The notes under the pieces: generated by a model
What the model was told of the DNA's origin: nothing
The model's database searches: none
What the model saw: only the letters and a program-made list of their open reading frames with translations
Translations under genes and position numbers: made by a program
Source of the DNA: Anaspis maculata
Taxonomy: Eukaryota > Arthropoda > Insecta > Coleoptera > Scraptiidae
DNA length: 64,000 bases
Reading direction: 5' to 3'
Assembly: GCA_949128115.1 (NCBI GenBank)
Contig: OX421961.1
Span: 88,891,277-88,955,276, forward strand
Shown here: in pieces, positions 38,101-53,100 of the stretch
Position numbering within the stretch: position 1 is the first letter of the stretch
Layout of the letters: every line of letters starts with the position of its first letter

Positions 38101-41100
38101 TGCTTTCAGGCGCGAAAGAATTTATTTAAAATTCCAGGAATTTTATTCTCGTGTCACGTTGTGTTTTATATGCGAACGCTTACAGACTATTTCCTTTCAG
38201 GAAATAGATTCCGATTTCGATTTTGTATAGAGAGTATCACCATGGCATCCGCGATTTGCAGGAAACACTCTTTAGCCACTAGTTACCAGTAGCAGCCCTT
38301 CACGGAAGGGATTCTTCGGGGCTGTGCGTACTTTGTTTGCGTAATATATAAAATTAGTAAATTATCTACATAACAACCATTATACTTGGTATTATCAACT
38401 ACAATAACATCATGTCTAGCAACAGATGCAGCTTTTTACTTACCGATTGAATGAATTTGTATTTACTCAACGGTGGTTCAGAACTATTTAGGTTGGAGTT
38501 TTAAAATCGCACGGGCTTGAAATAAACTATGGGCTAGAATTGAAATAGCCTTCCATGACTGACATCTCATGCTAGTAACTAATATTGCGGCGTTGTGGGG
38601 TGTCGGGTTTTCTTGCTATGTTAGTAAGGCAAAGGGAAGATTCGGCCAAGATGAACGGCCGAAAGGATATAGCAGGGAATAGCGGATATAACGTCACAAA
38701 AGAAAACGGACGCTTATCGTCGTAATGGATGCGAACTTGCATAAGATCAAAACCATCGAAGAATTCGGCCATGCTGGGCTGATTCCTTGACAAATTTTGA
38801 AGTGACTTAAATTTTTTTTCCCAATTTGAGTGTTTAGTCAGGTAAAATAAGAATTCAGCTTGAAACTAATTAAGGACTCGATGAAAAAAATGTGGCTATG
38901 TGGAGAATGGAAAACTGAATGAAAAGAACGAAGTTACATTTCCAGCCGTGCGGGAATCATGGTAAAAAAAAATGAACAAGACGGAAAAACTTGCGCCGCG
39001 GTCTTTCTTCTGGAACGGTGACGGAACGATAAAAGATGTATGAAAATTGTCAGAGACAAAGCCATTGGGAATCCAATAATCTACAAAAAAAAATCCAGGG
39101 GGACATAGGCTCAACTTACCCAGTTTAGCGGGTAATATGAGCATTTTACAAAACTCCGAAAAACTAAAGTTCAGAAGTAATTATGGAACGTTGCTTTTTC
39201 AGTGGAAAACCAAAATATTGTCAGATTTGGCTTTCCACGTAATTTTGATGAACTACATCTTTAATTGCAGAAGTGAGTGGTGTTTATCCCATGACTCATT
39301 AAAACTACCCTTATCTAATTTCTTCTGTCTTGAATCTTGTTTTTTTTTTGTTGCCTGGGGTTGTTTCAGTTGATATGTATAGTGGAATTGTTTTTTCTTC
39401 ATCACTTACATATTTTATTTACAAAAAAAGTTTTGTTTATCGCGCAGCTGTTGAATTTCTGGCAAAGGATGTGTTGGCGTATGACAACTGCATCAGTCGA
39501 TTTATAAATAGGAATAAGACCGAAATATCGCGTATTGCCTGTGTAAGCTCTTTTCTGTGAAGTTGTGTAATGTTTTTTTCTCGTGTGCCTGTGCCGTTTA
39601 GGCTAGAAGCTGTAGTAGCTCAATTAAAGCTGATCCTAAAATTAAACCGCGTCTAAGATAGTCATGTGATTTTATAGTCTTTAATTGCAAATGCAGGCGT
39701 CGCACAGTGGTCCATTTCACGGATCTAGCTGGACAAAAATCGAAAAAAACACTTTCACAAAATTGTTCGCGACTAATGTTTTTCGATAGGCAATAAACCA
39801 AAGTAACTAAATCGATTGGAGAGTTTCCTGAATACTTCGCCACTTACTTTTTGCGCGGGTTCGAAGTCAAGACAAAACAAGGTAAATAAAAAAGTCTTAT
39901 TAGTTGTCTCCTTTTCACTACCAAACTACGGCAGTGTTTGAGTACTGGCAAAATTTCTGTTTTCAAGAATATCCAGACACAGATGAGTACTTTCAAATAA
40001 TATACTTGTTTTCCATCCCAACCCACTTTACCCTATATTGACAGCGACTTCTGTTTTACCCTGCAAGTTTCCGAACAGCTACATTTTTGCGTGGACGTAC
40101 ACTTCGATTCCTGTGGATTCCTGTGATGAGTTTGCATTATTTTGAAAGCTTGTTTCTTGCTCTGTCAAACTGCATAAAGTTTAGGTGCGTCGAGCTGCGT
40201 CTGAGTTTTGTATTTCAATTTTCAGACTTGCATGTAATTTCTCGGCGTGACCATTTCGAAGTGTGGGTGAACAAAATGAACAATGGGACAAAGTATCTGC
40301 GAGTGTATTTACATGTACCTACTTCAGTTTTCTAAACAAGATAGTGTCGGGGTGGCTATTGAAGTAGCTGGTACAAAAAGAACCGGAAATTTTGCATGCA
40401 AATCTTCTGAAATGAAAAATGGAACAAGTTAGTGTTCCAGAAACAAAATGAGATTTTTAAGAAGTCTTGTCTTGAAGCAAAATCTTCAATTCTTTTTATG
40501 ACAGCCCTTCAATAGCCTCTCCGACATCATCTTGTCCGAAAAACTGAAGCTTATGCAGATACACTTACAAATATTTCGCTTCTTTATTTTTGTCGTTCAC
40601 CACACTTCGAAAAGGTCACGCCGAGAAATTACATGCATGTCTGAAAATTGAGATACAAAACTCAGACGCAGCTCCACGCACTCAAATTTTGTGCAGTTTG
40701 ACAGAGCAAGAAACAAGCTTTCAAATAAATAAAAACTCATCACAGAAATCCACAGCAATCGAAGTGTATTCCACGCAAAAATGTAGCTGTTCGAAAACTT
40801 GCAGGGTAAAACAGAAATCGCTGCCAATATAGGGTAAAGTGCGTTGGGATGGAAAACAAGTATATTATTTGAAAGTACTTACCTGTGTCTGGATATCCTT
40901 GAAAACTGAAATTCTGTCAGTACTTAAACACTGTCGTAGTTTGGTAGTGAAAAGAACGCAACAGATAGGACTTTTTTCACTTAGGTACCTTGTTTTATCT
41001 GGTTTTAGAACCCGCGCAAAAAGTAGGTGGCGAAGTATTTAGGGAGCTTCTCAATCAATGAGGTTATTTTGGTTCACTATTCACCAAAAAACATTGGTCG

Positions 41101-44100
41101 TGATCAATTTGAAAAAAAAAATGTTTTTTTATTTTTGTCCAGCTAGATTCGTGAAATGGACCACTGTGCGTCGTACGTACCTATTGATATTTTATTATCT
41201 GTAACGGCGAAGAGGCCTTGCATGTCGACCGTGTGCCAGTATCCAATTATTTGGCTAGGGTACACTCAATATTTACGAATGTCGTATCTTATAGATTCTT
41301 CGTAAATGAGTTGTAATGTGAAATTGTCATCGAACGTCCTGTGCTATCGATTTTCCTTCAAGCTGTACAGATTGCAATTGGCATGTTACTTTCGCTATCT
41401 TGAACAGAACTTTTTGAATATTAGGCCAAGGGCACAGTAACAGTATGACCATTGCATTGGAGTGTTTGGACATCCTATGCTGCCTTAATATTTGTCTCGG
41501 TTGGGAGGGGAGGAAAAGGGAGTGATTGTCTTCTGATGTTTTGTGCTATTTTAACTGCGGGAGGTAATATTCGGAAGCCCTCTCGTGCTATGCTGAGAAC
41601 TTTAACTTGAAGGGATTTTAGTCGCTTGCATAACTTGAAATGTGTTCTCTACGAAAACTTCGAAAAGGGGCTTTTCTTAGTTGAATAAGAGTTAAAATCT
41701 ATAGGAACAAACATCTATGGTGGTTAGTCCAGTCAAAATGGGTTTTAACCGGAAATAAATTCAAAAGTTGACGAAATTTGGTGGATTGATGCAGAATTCA
41801 ACGTAGAGTAACATACTGAAATTCCCGAAAATTCCAAGGTTTGGCTTTTCTTCCTGGACTAATAAAAGAGCGCCATCCTTGAATATATTTCTTTCCGAAT
41901 AACTTGTAAACTATTACCCTTTAGAACACTAACACCAGCGAAGCAAATGTACCCCGTTAAATTCCTAAGAGATCAGTACTAAACTCATGACTTTTTGGTC
42001 AATAATCTCTGAGATACAGCGTCTGCAATAACACGCAGTGAAAATTACTCAATATTTATTTCCGGATTTTACGTAGCAAAATGCATAGTGTCGATTTTTT
42101 TCATACCATGCCATTTGCTCAATTTTTCAACCAACCAGGCAAAACCAGGCAACCAAGCAAAACCATCCAGGAAATATTATACTGCCTGTCAAAAAAAAGT
42201 GCAACACCAAAATGTCATGAACCATATTTTGATCAAATATTCACAGAAAATGTGTTTTAAAGACTCGAATCAACCAATGGACCAAAGAAGCAAATTGTGA
42301 ACGACAAAAAAAGTCTGGCCCTCCACCAGTTTTTGTTCTTCGTGAAAATTTCGTGAAAAGCATCGTTTCGCCTAAAAGTTTTCCAATACAAGTCGTGTAA
42401 AAACATCTTTACATTATTATGTTAAAGTAGGTATACCCTCAGTTTCAATAAAGACATTATTTCAAGCGAAGTGTACTGATTTGACGTTCTGTCTCGGTGA
42501 CAAGAAGGCTAAAATACATTAGTTGTATTCCTCTTACACGAAATCTCAGATAATGTCACCTCAGTTAGAGAGAGAGAGAGAGAAAGCGAGAATTGCATGA
42601 GAGGAAGAGAGACACAACTAGCAATTGAAGTGAGAATTCTCAGTTCAATGATAAAGGGAACGCATCTATTGAATCGGTACAGCCCGTCTGAAATACTGTT
42701 TCATTGTTTCAGTATTTATTTAAACTGACTGTAAATGAATGTGGATAGCTCCGATCGGTAATCTGTTTCATGTTCTTGAGGCAGTATTTGAAAAGAACAG
42801 TAATTATAGCGTCTCTTCACTCACCAGATTTTTTCATGAAGATACATATCATCATCATTATTTGGTTTCACTATTCTCCTTGCTATGTTTTCTTCGGGTT
42901 TTTTTTTTATCAACTTTTTCTCAAAATTCAACAGTTATTAAATGAGAATGATTATTAAAATAGAGGAAAAGGACTTTTCCAACAAAATTGTGGGCATTTC
43001 CGTATTTTCAAAAATGTCTTTCAATGCAATGTCACCAATTTCCCGTTTAAGAATAGTTATTTAAAAATTCGGAGTTCAGCCATGTTATTTACATGTGACT
43101 TTACGTAATAACAAAACAAATACCAAAATGTCAAATGTTTAGTAATTGGCACTAACTGGATATTTGTGCGTTGTACCGATGACGGCTATGTATGTACCAC
43201 GTGATTCTTCTAGTTAGAAATGTACATTGTTTACCTCAATAAGCTTAATTAATTATTATATCACAGAAAGGAATACAGTAGGCTAAAATAATCGTCCTTG
43301 GCAATTTCATTCGCGAAATTCTTCATAATCTTTGATTGGGTCAGTGTTCCCTGTAGATGGTTGCGAAACGTTGGCGCCGTGCCCAAACCAACTGCTGCTA
43401 GATTATTTTATGGGATGCCGAACTTGTTTTTCTGAATTGCATTTAATGGATTCCCTATTTTCATGCGAAAGGTACTGTTTCATGAATTAAGCTGTTTTCC
43501 AATTTTCACACGATCTTTTTCAGTATGTTTCTTATACGTATATTTTGACAGTTTTGAAACTGGAAAGCCTCTTGTAGAACCATTGTATGTTAACGCCAAT
43601 AGTCATTCGCGGTTGAATCTCCCGGTTATATAAATGAGTTTCCACCTTTCACCTCTAACATGGTCAATTAACGAAACCTAATAGGGCGCCTGTAAGTTGG
43701 CATTTCTCCTCATATATTGATTCGACAACGGCAGTCGTTTTCACGCAAGGCGTGAGGGACTGGAAGATCCCGAAGAGTCTTTCTCTCTCACCATTCAAAC
43801 ACTTGATAAATATGTCGTTTCTTCCTTGTTTTAGAACGGGTGGTGGTCGATAAGTCTTCACGTAAGAATTGGAGTTTAATCCCATTGAGAAAATTCGCGT
43901 CAAGTTGCTCAATTTGTGAATCACTTCCAATCGTTTACCGCTTAATGGAAAGCAGCATTGTACAGGTCATGGTATGTGTTATGGGACACGCCTTCCATTT
44001 ATCTTACCTACTACACACTTGACTTGCGTCACATTCTTGAATAATTACTTTTACAATTATATCGAAAGTCTGTCTTATTCAGTGGGTAAACTATTATACA

Positions 44101-47100
44101 GGGTATATTTCACTTCTCAATAGGTGCTAAGATTCCATGATGAGATTCTCCTGGCGTAAACATGACAAATGCTATCATTTAAAATATGTATATAGTTATA
44201 TTTTGGCTGGGGGACTGAACTACTGAACTGTTTTGAACAAGTGATGGCTGTCGAGAGAATTTGTGATCGTTACATTAGTAGAAAAGCCAATTTTGGTCAA
44301 AATCGGTTGAACCGTTTGGAGGTATGTTATAAATATCTATTTATTAGTGCTAGAAGTGACTGATTATTTTGTGAGAGGGGACAATTGTGGAACGAGCGTT
44401 TACCGAGTGGAGCAACCACGCGAAAAAAATAATAGTGCTTTTCTGTAAAAAATAACATTCCATAAACGCTCTGTTATGTAAAAATTCGTGTCGGCCATTG
44501 GCTGTTGCCTAGGTAATAGCAACGTAACAGAGCCTTTATGGAATGTAATTTTTTAGAGAATCGCACCATAAGCTACTTTGAACATAAATATCGTACAATA
44601 TTTTATCTACGACAGTTTTTGGAGTACTGAAAACTATTGAAAAATGTCAAAATTGAATGACAAGCACGAAAGGAACTAAATTTGTTGATCTTTTTTAACA
44701 CGTCATCATGGGCAACGTGTTGAAAGTAATTACTTGCATAATCTGAATCTTTTAACCCTATAAGCTAGCGCTAAAAGCACTACTGTTAGTAGTGGTTGTA
44801 GATGAAAACGATTTCAAGAATCAAACTTTAGAAGGCTGTAACTCGTCCAAAGAAAAATTATTCGAATTCTTAACTCATTGAGTTAGTCATATTTTCGTAA
44901 GGAGAATCGAATCTCACCTTAAAATCTTTCCACCTAGTTTTGTGAATCACCCTGTATAGGAGCTCTAGACCGATGGCAGACTTCTGCAGCGTCGATACAC
45001 TCGTGAAACTTGGGAGGTGTGTCCGTCCTGTGCTCCCACCTTGGGAAGTCACATTATGTTGATAAGCACTATTATGAAATCAAATAATAGTAATTATTTC
45101 GGTCTTGCTCTTGTTACATGAACTTGCCAGCAGTGACATGTTCCTGAGTATATTATCTTTATTTAGTATGTATTGTGTAACATGACGATAATACCAGAAA
45201 TGCAGTGTTAACGTAAAAAAAAAACATCACCATTAGATCTTCCTAATTGCTTGTATCAAAGTTGTATTTGTGTACATAAAAGTTATTAGCCCTAAAACTG
45301 AAGTGAATGGAAAATTTTATCTTTTATGAAAATTCCGACGAATCTGTGTTTTTTTGATCGGGCTTACTCGTCTCTCGTATTTTTATTATTTTGGCAAACA
45401 ACGTATCTGGATGACTCCTGCATGAGATAATTTTGTATTGGAAAATTGATGAGTTTGTTGTTACAATTCCTATTTTTAATTCAATCACATGTTCTAGTAG
45501 GCATTATTAATACTCCCTATACATTTTGTTGAGCTGAGAATTGGCTGTTAAAATTAATGACAACATTTGATTACGTTTTCCGGAGTCTTTTGATGATGTT
45601 TTGTCATCTGTTCTATAGCATACGTTAACTTCAATGCAGGGATATTGCCTTAGCCTATATCTTTGAAGTGGCTTCGATTTATAAGCTTTATCCAATCATG
45701 TTGAATAATGCACGCATAATCACGCGCATATACATGCCTGCATTTTTCAATAAGACTGGATAAAGCATAGTATTCTACTCGCGGGTAATGGTTATTACTC
45801 ATTCGGATGCTTTACGACACTCGCCAAGGCTCGTGTCGGCAAACTGAATCCTCATGAGTAAGAAGTAATCATTACCCGCTTGTTGAATAATATACTATTA
45901 GTTGGACCCTATATCATAACCTGTGCAGTGTGCACTTATAAATCACTGACGCGGTTCCTTCAAAAAGTCTTATAATAGATAGGGACTTTATAGTATACGA
46001 AATCACGTGGTGGCAATATTTTGAGGGATTGAACATAGGATCAGGGTCATGAGCAGGACCTCGACTAGGGGTTTTGTTGTTAACTATTTAGGATTTCAGC
46101 TTGTTGCTCCGAAATAAACGAAAGTAAAAGTCTGCCCTTATTTGAGCTTCATTCCCACTAAAGCTAGATGTAAGTCAATGAAACCGTTTTAGGTAAGGAG
46201 GGTATAAAATTTCAATCAATTTCTAATTACATTCCCGTACAAAGATGTGGTTGGGAGGAAGTAGTCGATTTGTGACCGGAGTTGTCACAGCCCACTTGAA
46301 AAACCTTTCTAGGACCTTCTGGTCGTTTTGATGTCGAGATATACGTTCCAAATGATCTTAATTGGCGATAGTTGATCTGCCATTCTGAAATACGTTCAGA
46401 AATACATAATTTAGTGTTTGCTACATGCAGGCTCGGGTTTATCCACCTCGCAATGTATTTTTATCTCTGGGGATAAAAGGACTGGCTTTCTGAGTCTCGA
46501 TTATTCATCGTTTGGCGGAAATTACATTCCATAATCAGGCTCAATTTGCATATATTTGAAGAAGCGGAGTCTTTAGGGAGCAGAATATGATGATAATTGA
46601 TTTTGGTACGTTTCGAAGTTCAACTGTGATTGAATCCCTGTAAGGCGATTAGTGATCAGGGATGATGTATAAGAATTTTCCACACCATAATAACTATTAG
46701 TGTCCGTGTGTTTTTTGCATAGTACCTAAACCTTTATTATCCCTGATAATGTAGATTTACGTATAGGTACTTCTCACCTAAACAGATCCTTCAATTTTCC
46801 CAAAGCCCGACACATCAGGTCATCAGGAGTTATGCACAATTTTACAATAGGGTTGCATTTCTCTTATGTCACCCCAGTTATGTGATGTCCTTATACGGTG
46901 CGTGCAGCCCGGCGTCATCCCCTCCATTAGGATTCGGCGCCCAGGGCGCCTGTTCCCGAAACGCCATCCTCGGTCTACCTACCGGTTTCACTTTCTTTCC
47001 CCTATAGTGTGGTAGTGTCACAGAGGCAGCAGGCGCAAAGGCAACCCCATTCATGAAAGCACAAGTCTCTCCAGTCAGGTGCCAAAATTTGAGCTCGACA

Positions 47101-50100
47101 ACTTGAATAGTGATTTTTATAAACGATGACAAAGTTAGTAGCATCGATGCCCTGAAGATGGTGCAAGTTGGAACTTTTTTATGTGGTAAATTTTAGACGT
47201 TCTTCAGAGATGTATTTCCAAGTTTTCAGAACTCTTGTGTGCCGGTAAAATAATTTAAAATTGTACCTTGTAAAGAACGTGTTTGGTCTCACTTTATGAA
47301 ACATAAACCTCTATGTCTGTGAACAGAAAAATCGTTCGAATATCTTAGCTCACACTACTTTTACTTTCATCAATTTTGACAAATAAAACTTGGAAATATA
47401 TATTATTGTCACTGATGCTTTTTGTAATAATGCGACAATCTCCAAAACAATTGAAAGGTTATGCGCTGGGAAGAGCTGGAAAGTCACCATAATTCTAGCC
47501 GTGTTTTGTAATATGTGTTCATAAAAACTCCTTGATAAATTGCGTGAAAAAAATCATGGTTGGTACTAATATATTGACGGAGTACGGTGGCACCAATTAT
47601 AAAACGCTGATGTTTGTTGTCCATAGGGCTTCTTCCTCTGTAAAAATAGATTGTGCTGCTGATTGGTGAATAAATGATATAATTTCGATTGAAACTGTGA
47701 TAGATAGAAATCTTCCATTGTCGCACTCTGGGGACGTTCAAGAACCCTTATTTTACTTTTAGCAGAGAATCCTATACACTTTCCTAAGATAAGATGTTGT
47801 CTGCCCTGGAAATATACTTAGGCCGGTTTTTACTATCTTATACATAAATCCTTTTATTATGTCAAATTGCACAACCATATCTCATAGGGGTGGAACTTCT
47901 GGGATATATGAATGGAGTTGCTGTGTGCTTTCATCATATTATAAAGCACCTGTGTTATAAAGAACCATTTCTGTAATAATCATGATGCCATATTTAATGT
48001 TATCATACCAATCTTTTATGAGTTCCTTTTTTCGTCTAACCACACAGGGTTCCATTTTGCATTTTCCCTCATCTGGATAACACGAAATGCTACGACTTCA
48101 GTGGGATGAGATTTGAATCTTGAACACACGGGTTAGGTTTGGACGATTTGGGCAGGTTGAGCCATTTAGTTGGAGTCGTCTGTCGTAATTCATGCATGAA
48201 TTATGTGCCTTGATGTGATCATTTGTTGTATTTGATGGACTTCAGCTACTTTATCACACATGCACTATTTTTCAGTAAAAAATATTAAATTGTCAATTAT
48301 TTCACTCATCTAAACGAGAGTATTTATACTTGACTTTTGTTGTTTTCTCTAAGCCAAGGATGAGAAATTCGGAATGTTCGTGAGCTAACATTGACACAGC
48401 CACTGAAGGAACACATCATCAACATACTGATATTTTTTTTTTATAGTTGCACACTGTGTATATGACTAGCTTGAAATGTTCGTTTATTTTCATCCAATTA
48501 ATTTTGTTGGAAAACAGTTGAATTTTGTAAAACCGGTAAATTGAGGTATTGTTCACATTTTTAATGAAATTCGCCATAGGTATGTAAGATAGTGATTAAA
48601 GATCAAGCTAAAAACGAAAGAAACTTGAGTAAGTAAACGTTGTAACTAGCTCTTTGCACTATTTACGGCTTGTAAAACGTCTTGACCAGGTAATTTAGTT
48701 TCAATTTAGCAAACTTAAATGGTTGAGTGAGAACTCATTTACTATTTGCCAGTTGGTAAAAAAATTATTGGATTTTTAGCGCATTTTCGTAGGAAATACG
48801 CTATTAGCCGCGCTTTAATGTCTGTCCGTCTGTCCGTCTTGTAGTTGTACTCCTCCTGAACGAAAAGTCGTAGCGGTATCGTTTTTTTTGCAAATTAATG
48901 CTGATTGTCTGCGGATGGGAATAGGCATAAAGAATATTTGGTCAGACTGCACGATTGCAAGAAAAAAATTAAAATGTTTTAAAAGTCGGTATTCAACGCT
49001 ACAGTGTGAACTTCGGCATCGAGGAATCTTGCGAACCGTTCTAGATACATGCATACATGCAGCGAACGAAATATGCGGAAATTGATCGATACATTTTTAG
49101 TGAAAGAATCATTTTGATTCCTTTATTGCAATAGGAGATTTTTTTTTTTCAAGAAAAGATTTCGCCCCGCGATTCCACATTTGTCGGTTTTTAACGCTAC
49201 AGTGTGAACTTATACATCGAGGAATCTTGCAAACTGTTCTAGATACATGCATACATCCAGCGAACGAAAGATGCAGAAAGAAGTGAAATAATTTTTCGTG
49301 AAAAAATCAACCTGATTGATTCATTCTCAAGGAAGATATCTCTATTTTTATGCGGAATCTATATTTATGCACTTATATGCGGATGCGATTTTCAAAGTCG
49401 TGGCGCTGTGGTTCAACAAGCTGCTTCTGGCTCCGTGCTTGTGATCGATATAGGTATAGTTCTCATTCATCCAGGATATTTTCTAGTTTTGGTTGATGTC
49501 ATTCTGTTGTTTTAATTTATTATTGACTGCTCGTGTTCTCATAAAGATTGATGATTTCTTGTGGTAGTGTTGAGACAATCTGTTCACAGGTAACAGTGAA
49601 CAGTGTACTCATCTGTACTCCGAAAATGCGCTCATGAGACTTACTCCCGTGAGGACTTTGCTGCTTGTTTTTTTTTTATAACAGCATCCGAATTTGATAT
49701 GAACACTTGACTCTGAATTATTGTATTGGAAGAATTGCTTCAGTCTGCGTATAGTTCTTGCTATTGCTGTTACTGTCAAGTCACGATCGTCAACATCAAA
49801 ATTCAAAGTAGTGCGAAAAACACCTATTTCTTTAGGAATTTAATGGCAGTTTATCCATCTTCTATCTGTGTGACTAAGCTGGAGTTGGAGAAGAGACGGG
49901 CCGGAGAATGGCGAGCCGGGGCTTTCAACAGCCAGAAAGAGTTTGGAATCAGCAGCAGCTGTCAAAATTTCTATGGAATCAACACTCCAGATCATAAAAT
50001 ACCTGTAATGTATAGGTCATCGTAGAGAGTATAAAATATGAAATAAAATATGAAATGCCAATTGCCCGGAAAACAGAAAATACTGATAACGCCACGTCCC

Positions 50101-53100
50101 AAAAATGGTAAAAATCGTTATTCATTTTTATAAGCTTCACAATGGAAGCTCCAAATTGCTTGTTGACGCCTACTTACTCACATATACAGGGTGGCCCAAC
50201 GAAAACAAAACAGACAAATTTTCGGGCACTTGACTTCATTTGTTTGTATTCTGTAACATGTTTACTAGACGGACATAAGTCCCGTCATGGGTTCGGCAAC
50301 TTCGAGCCAGCTTCCTAGAAGGGGCTGCAACTCTCGAAAAACACTGCAATACAGGTTTCCTAAATTGAGCGTCTCTTTCTGGCCCGTGACGTCACGTTCG
50401 ATTGCGCAGTAAATCGTCGCAGTCCTAGTGTGCCAACATTGCCCCGATGCCATAAGCCGAACGTGTGTTTTGATGGTTTTATTATTGGTATTTATACAGT
50501 TTTCACAAGTAGTTATGGAAAATAAATGTTGTGGGCCACTATGCAAGTCCACAATAAGTTACACAGCGAATGTGTCCCTAAGCATGGATCCATAAAATAC
50601 GACGTGACACTCGAAGAAGCAAAAAGAACCACAAGCCTTTCAGCGTTATAATAGTAGGGAGCTTCCTGCTTAGTTTATCAAGTATCAATAATTCAAGGGT
50701 ACACTTGGCTACATTTTTGCATCAAACACTTCAAATTTATAGTGATGGTCATAATACACCATAACAAATATTAAAAGTGGGACATGGGACACGCATTTAC
50801 CTGGGCCGCTATTCTTGAATCGTGTGAGAAGAGTCCCTGGGAGTGAAATACATTCCGCAGTACACTGATGTAGCGAATGTTGCCTAAAATCGTGGTTTTT
50901 AGGCAACTTTCGTTACAGAAGTGTAGTACGGATTATATAAAACTGCCAGGGACTTTTCTTACACGATTCAAGAATAGCGGCCCTGTGCTTTCTGCGCACG
51001 TCCATATATCGTTAATATATCCATTACAAAAATAGTTGTATACGCGCATCAAATGCCTCTCTGGCAAATTCTTCTCTGCGGAATATTCATTTGCAATATT
51101 CATTCAGAAATTCGTTATATTTTTTAGCGACTTTCCCAGCATGGTTGGCTTCAAAATTCAAAAAATAAAACGCACTTTTAACACGGCGGAGCAATGTAAA
51201 TACAAATGGCGCGATCACTCATGGCACTCTGTGCGCAGAACGTGCCGAAAACAGTTGCGCGGAATCGTGGATTCTCCATCTCTCTTTTGAGGAAACCTGT
51301 ATTAGCATTATCTTGAAAAATTTGCATCTAATCGAAAAAAAAAATCAACACCGCTATAAAGACAATTGAACCAGCTTTGAAATGATGTATCACTCAACCC
51401 CAATTGTCATTTGAATATTTCGGAGGGGCTGTCACCCTGACTACGGGGGTGAAGCTTCACGGTTAAATTGATAGCAGTTGACCGTCCCCCTTGAAAACAA
51501 AGTTGACCTGTCCGAGCTTATTTAAAAAAAATGAGGGCGAATGCCCGAAAATCTGTCTGTTTCGTTTTCAATGGGCCACCCTGTATTAATAATAGTATTA
51601 ATACAGGTCTTTATCGCGGAGGTATTTATTCGGTACGAACATTCGGAACAGCCGGTATTTTAACAATTGGTAAGTCAGTTGAGCTTGTTAGGTTAGGACT
51701 AGAGCATGGAATTACTATGCAAGAATCTTTTTCAGTGCAGAAGTAAAAAGCAATAAGTTGCTTTTTGAGAAAAACAATGTCAGACCACATACCTACTTTT
51801 CGCAACAGTGCAGTGTATGCTTCACTTAAAGAATCGTGTGACTCGGTAAGGAATAATAACAGATCTCTAACATAATGTTATACCCGTAACATTTTCTCAC
51901 AAAGTCGCGCCATAAATAGCAAGCTAGAAGTAAAGAACATAATATAAGAACATACTAACTTATATTAGCGCTTGTATTTTATCAGGCATGCCGTTTTCAT
52001 CAGTTGTCAAGTAAATGCTAGCTGGACAATTCTTGGTAGAGAACAAATTATTTCTGCATCAAAAGGCTGTCAAAGTTTTGGTTGGTGGGTGTGCGAAAAA
52101 CTAGGCCTTCATAAATCCTTCACTCAGAATTTTTATTACGGGGCCTTCTACTTCAGATAAATTTCGAGCGGACGTGCCGGGATCCCGCCAGCACAACAAA
52201 TTTCCAAAGTAAATTACGAAAGGTACAATCTTGATTGTAACATATTAGAGCCTCCTGACTGAATTAAATTTCCGGAAGCCAATTATTACTTAGTGTAAGC
52301 AAAACAAAAACTGCCCAAAATTTCTTTCCGGCATTAATTACCACCACCACTTCGAAAAGAGCATGTTTTACATCAACCCAAAATAAACGTTCAGATCACG
52401 CAACTGTTCGTAAGCTTATTTATATTGCTACAATTTTCGTCGGATGAAAGCTCAAGAATATATTGAGAAGAAATCGATTTGAAAATGTATAATGGAAATA
52501 AGAATCCGAATTGTTGTTGTAGTTTAGCACTGGGCTCAAGAAGAGGGGCCAAGTAGTATGAAGATTATCGCTGAGCTTTTATCGAATTATGTTCTCGATC
52601 GAATATTGATGAGTATAGGTTACTTGCTTCGCTAAGAAAACCCTATTTATGAATTACCATGTTTCATGACACTAAATCACAGCTTTGGATCCGATCGAAA
52701 TTATCCGATCGGGTCGATCTGTTTGAAATTGACTATTTATTGAATTTGTTCTTCATGCCGCCGATTCACCGCGTCGTCATTAAATGGACCCTACCACGAT
52801 TTTGCTTTGTTGTCAGATTGTCATAATAATATTTTTTTCAAAACTACTGCACCCAATTTCACCAAACGCTCATTTTTAAGACGTATCACGAACCGTTGTA
52901 CATCAAATTTCTCAACATTCACTCTTACAAGATATGTTACGGAAAGATCAAGCTAATTAACGCAACGAACAAAATGGAAATCGCCGTCGTCTATCGGAAG
53001 TTATTGCCCTTCAAAGTCGAACCTTTTTCTCGATTGGCGTTTAGATTGGAAATGCCTCCACCTATCAAAATTATTCTACTGGTTCTACTATTATAGATCA

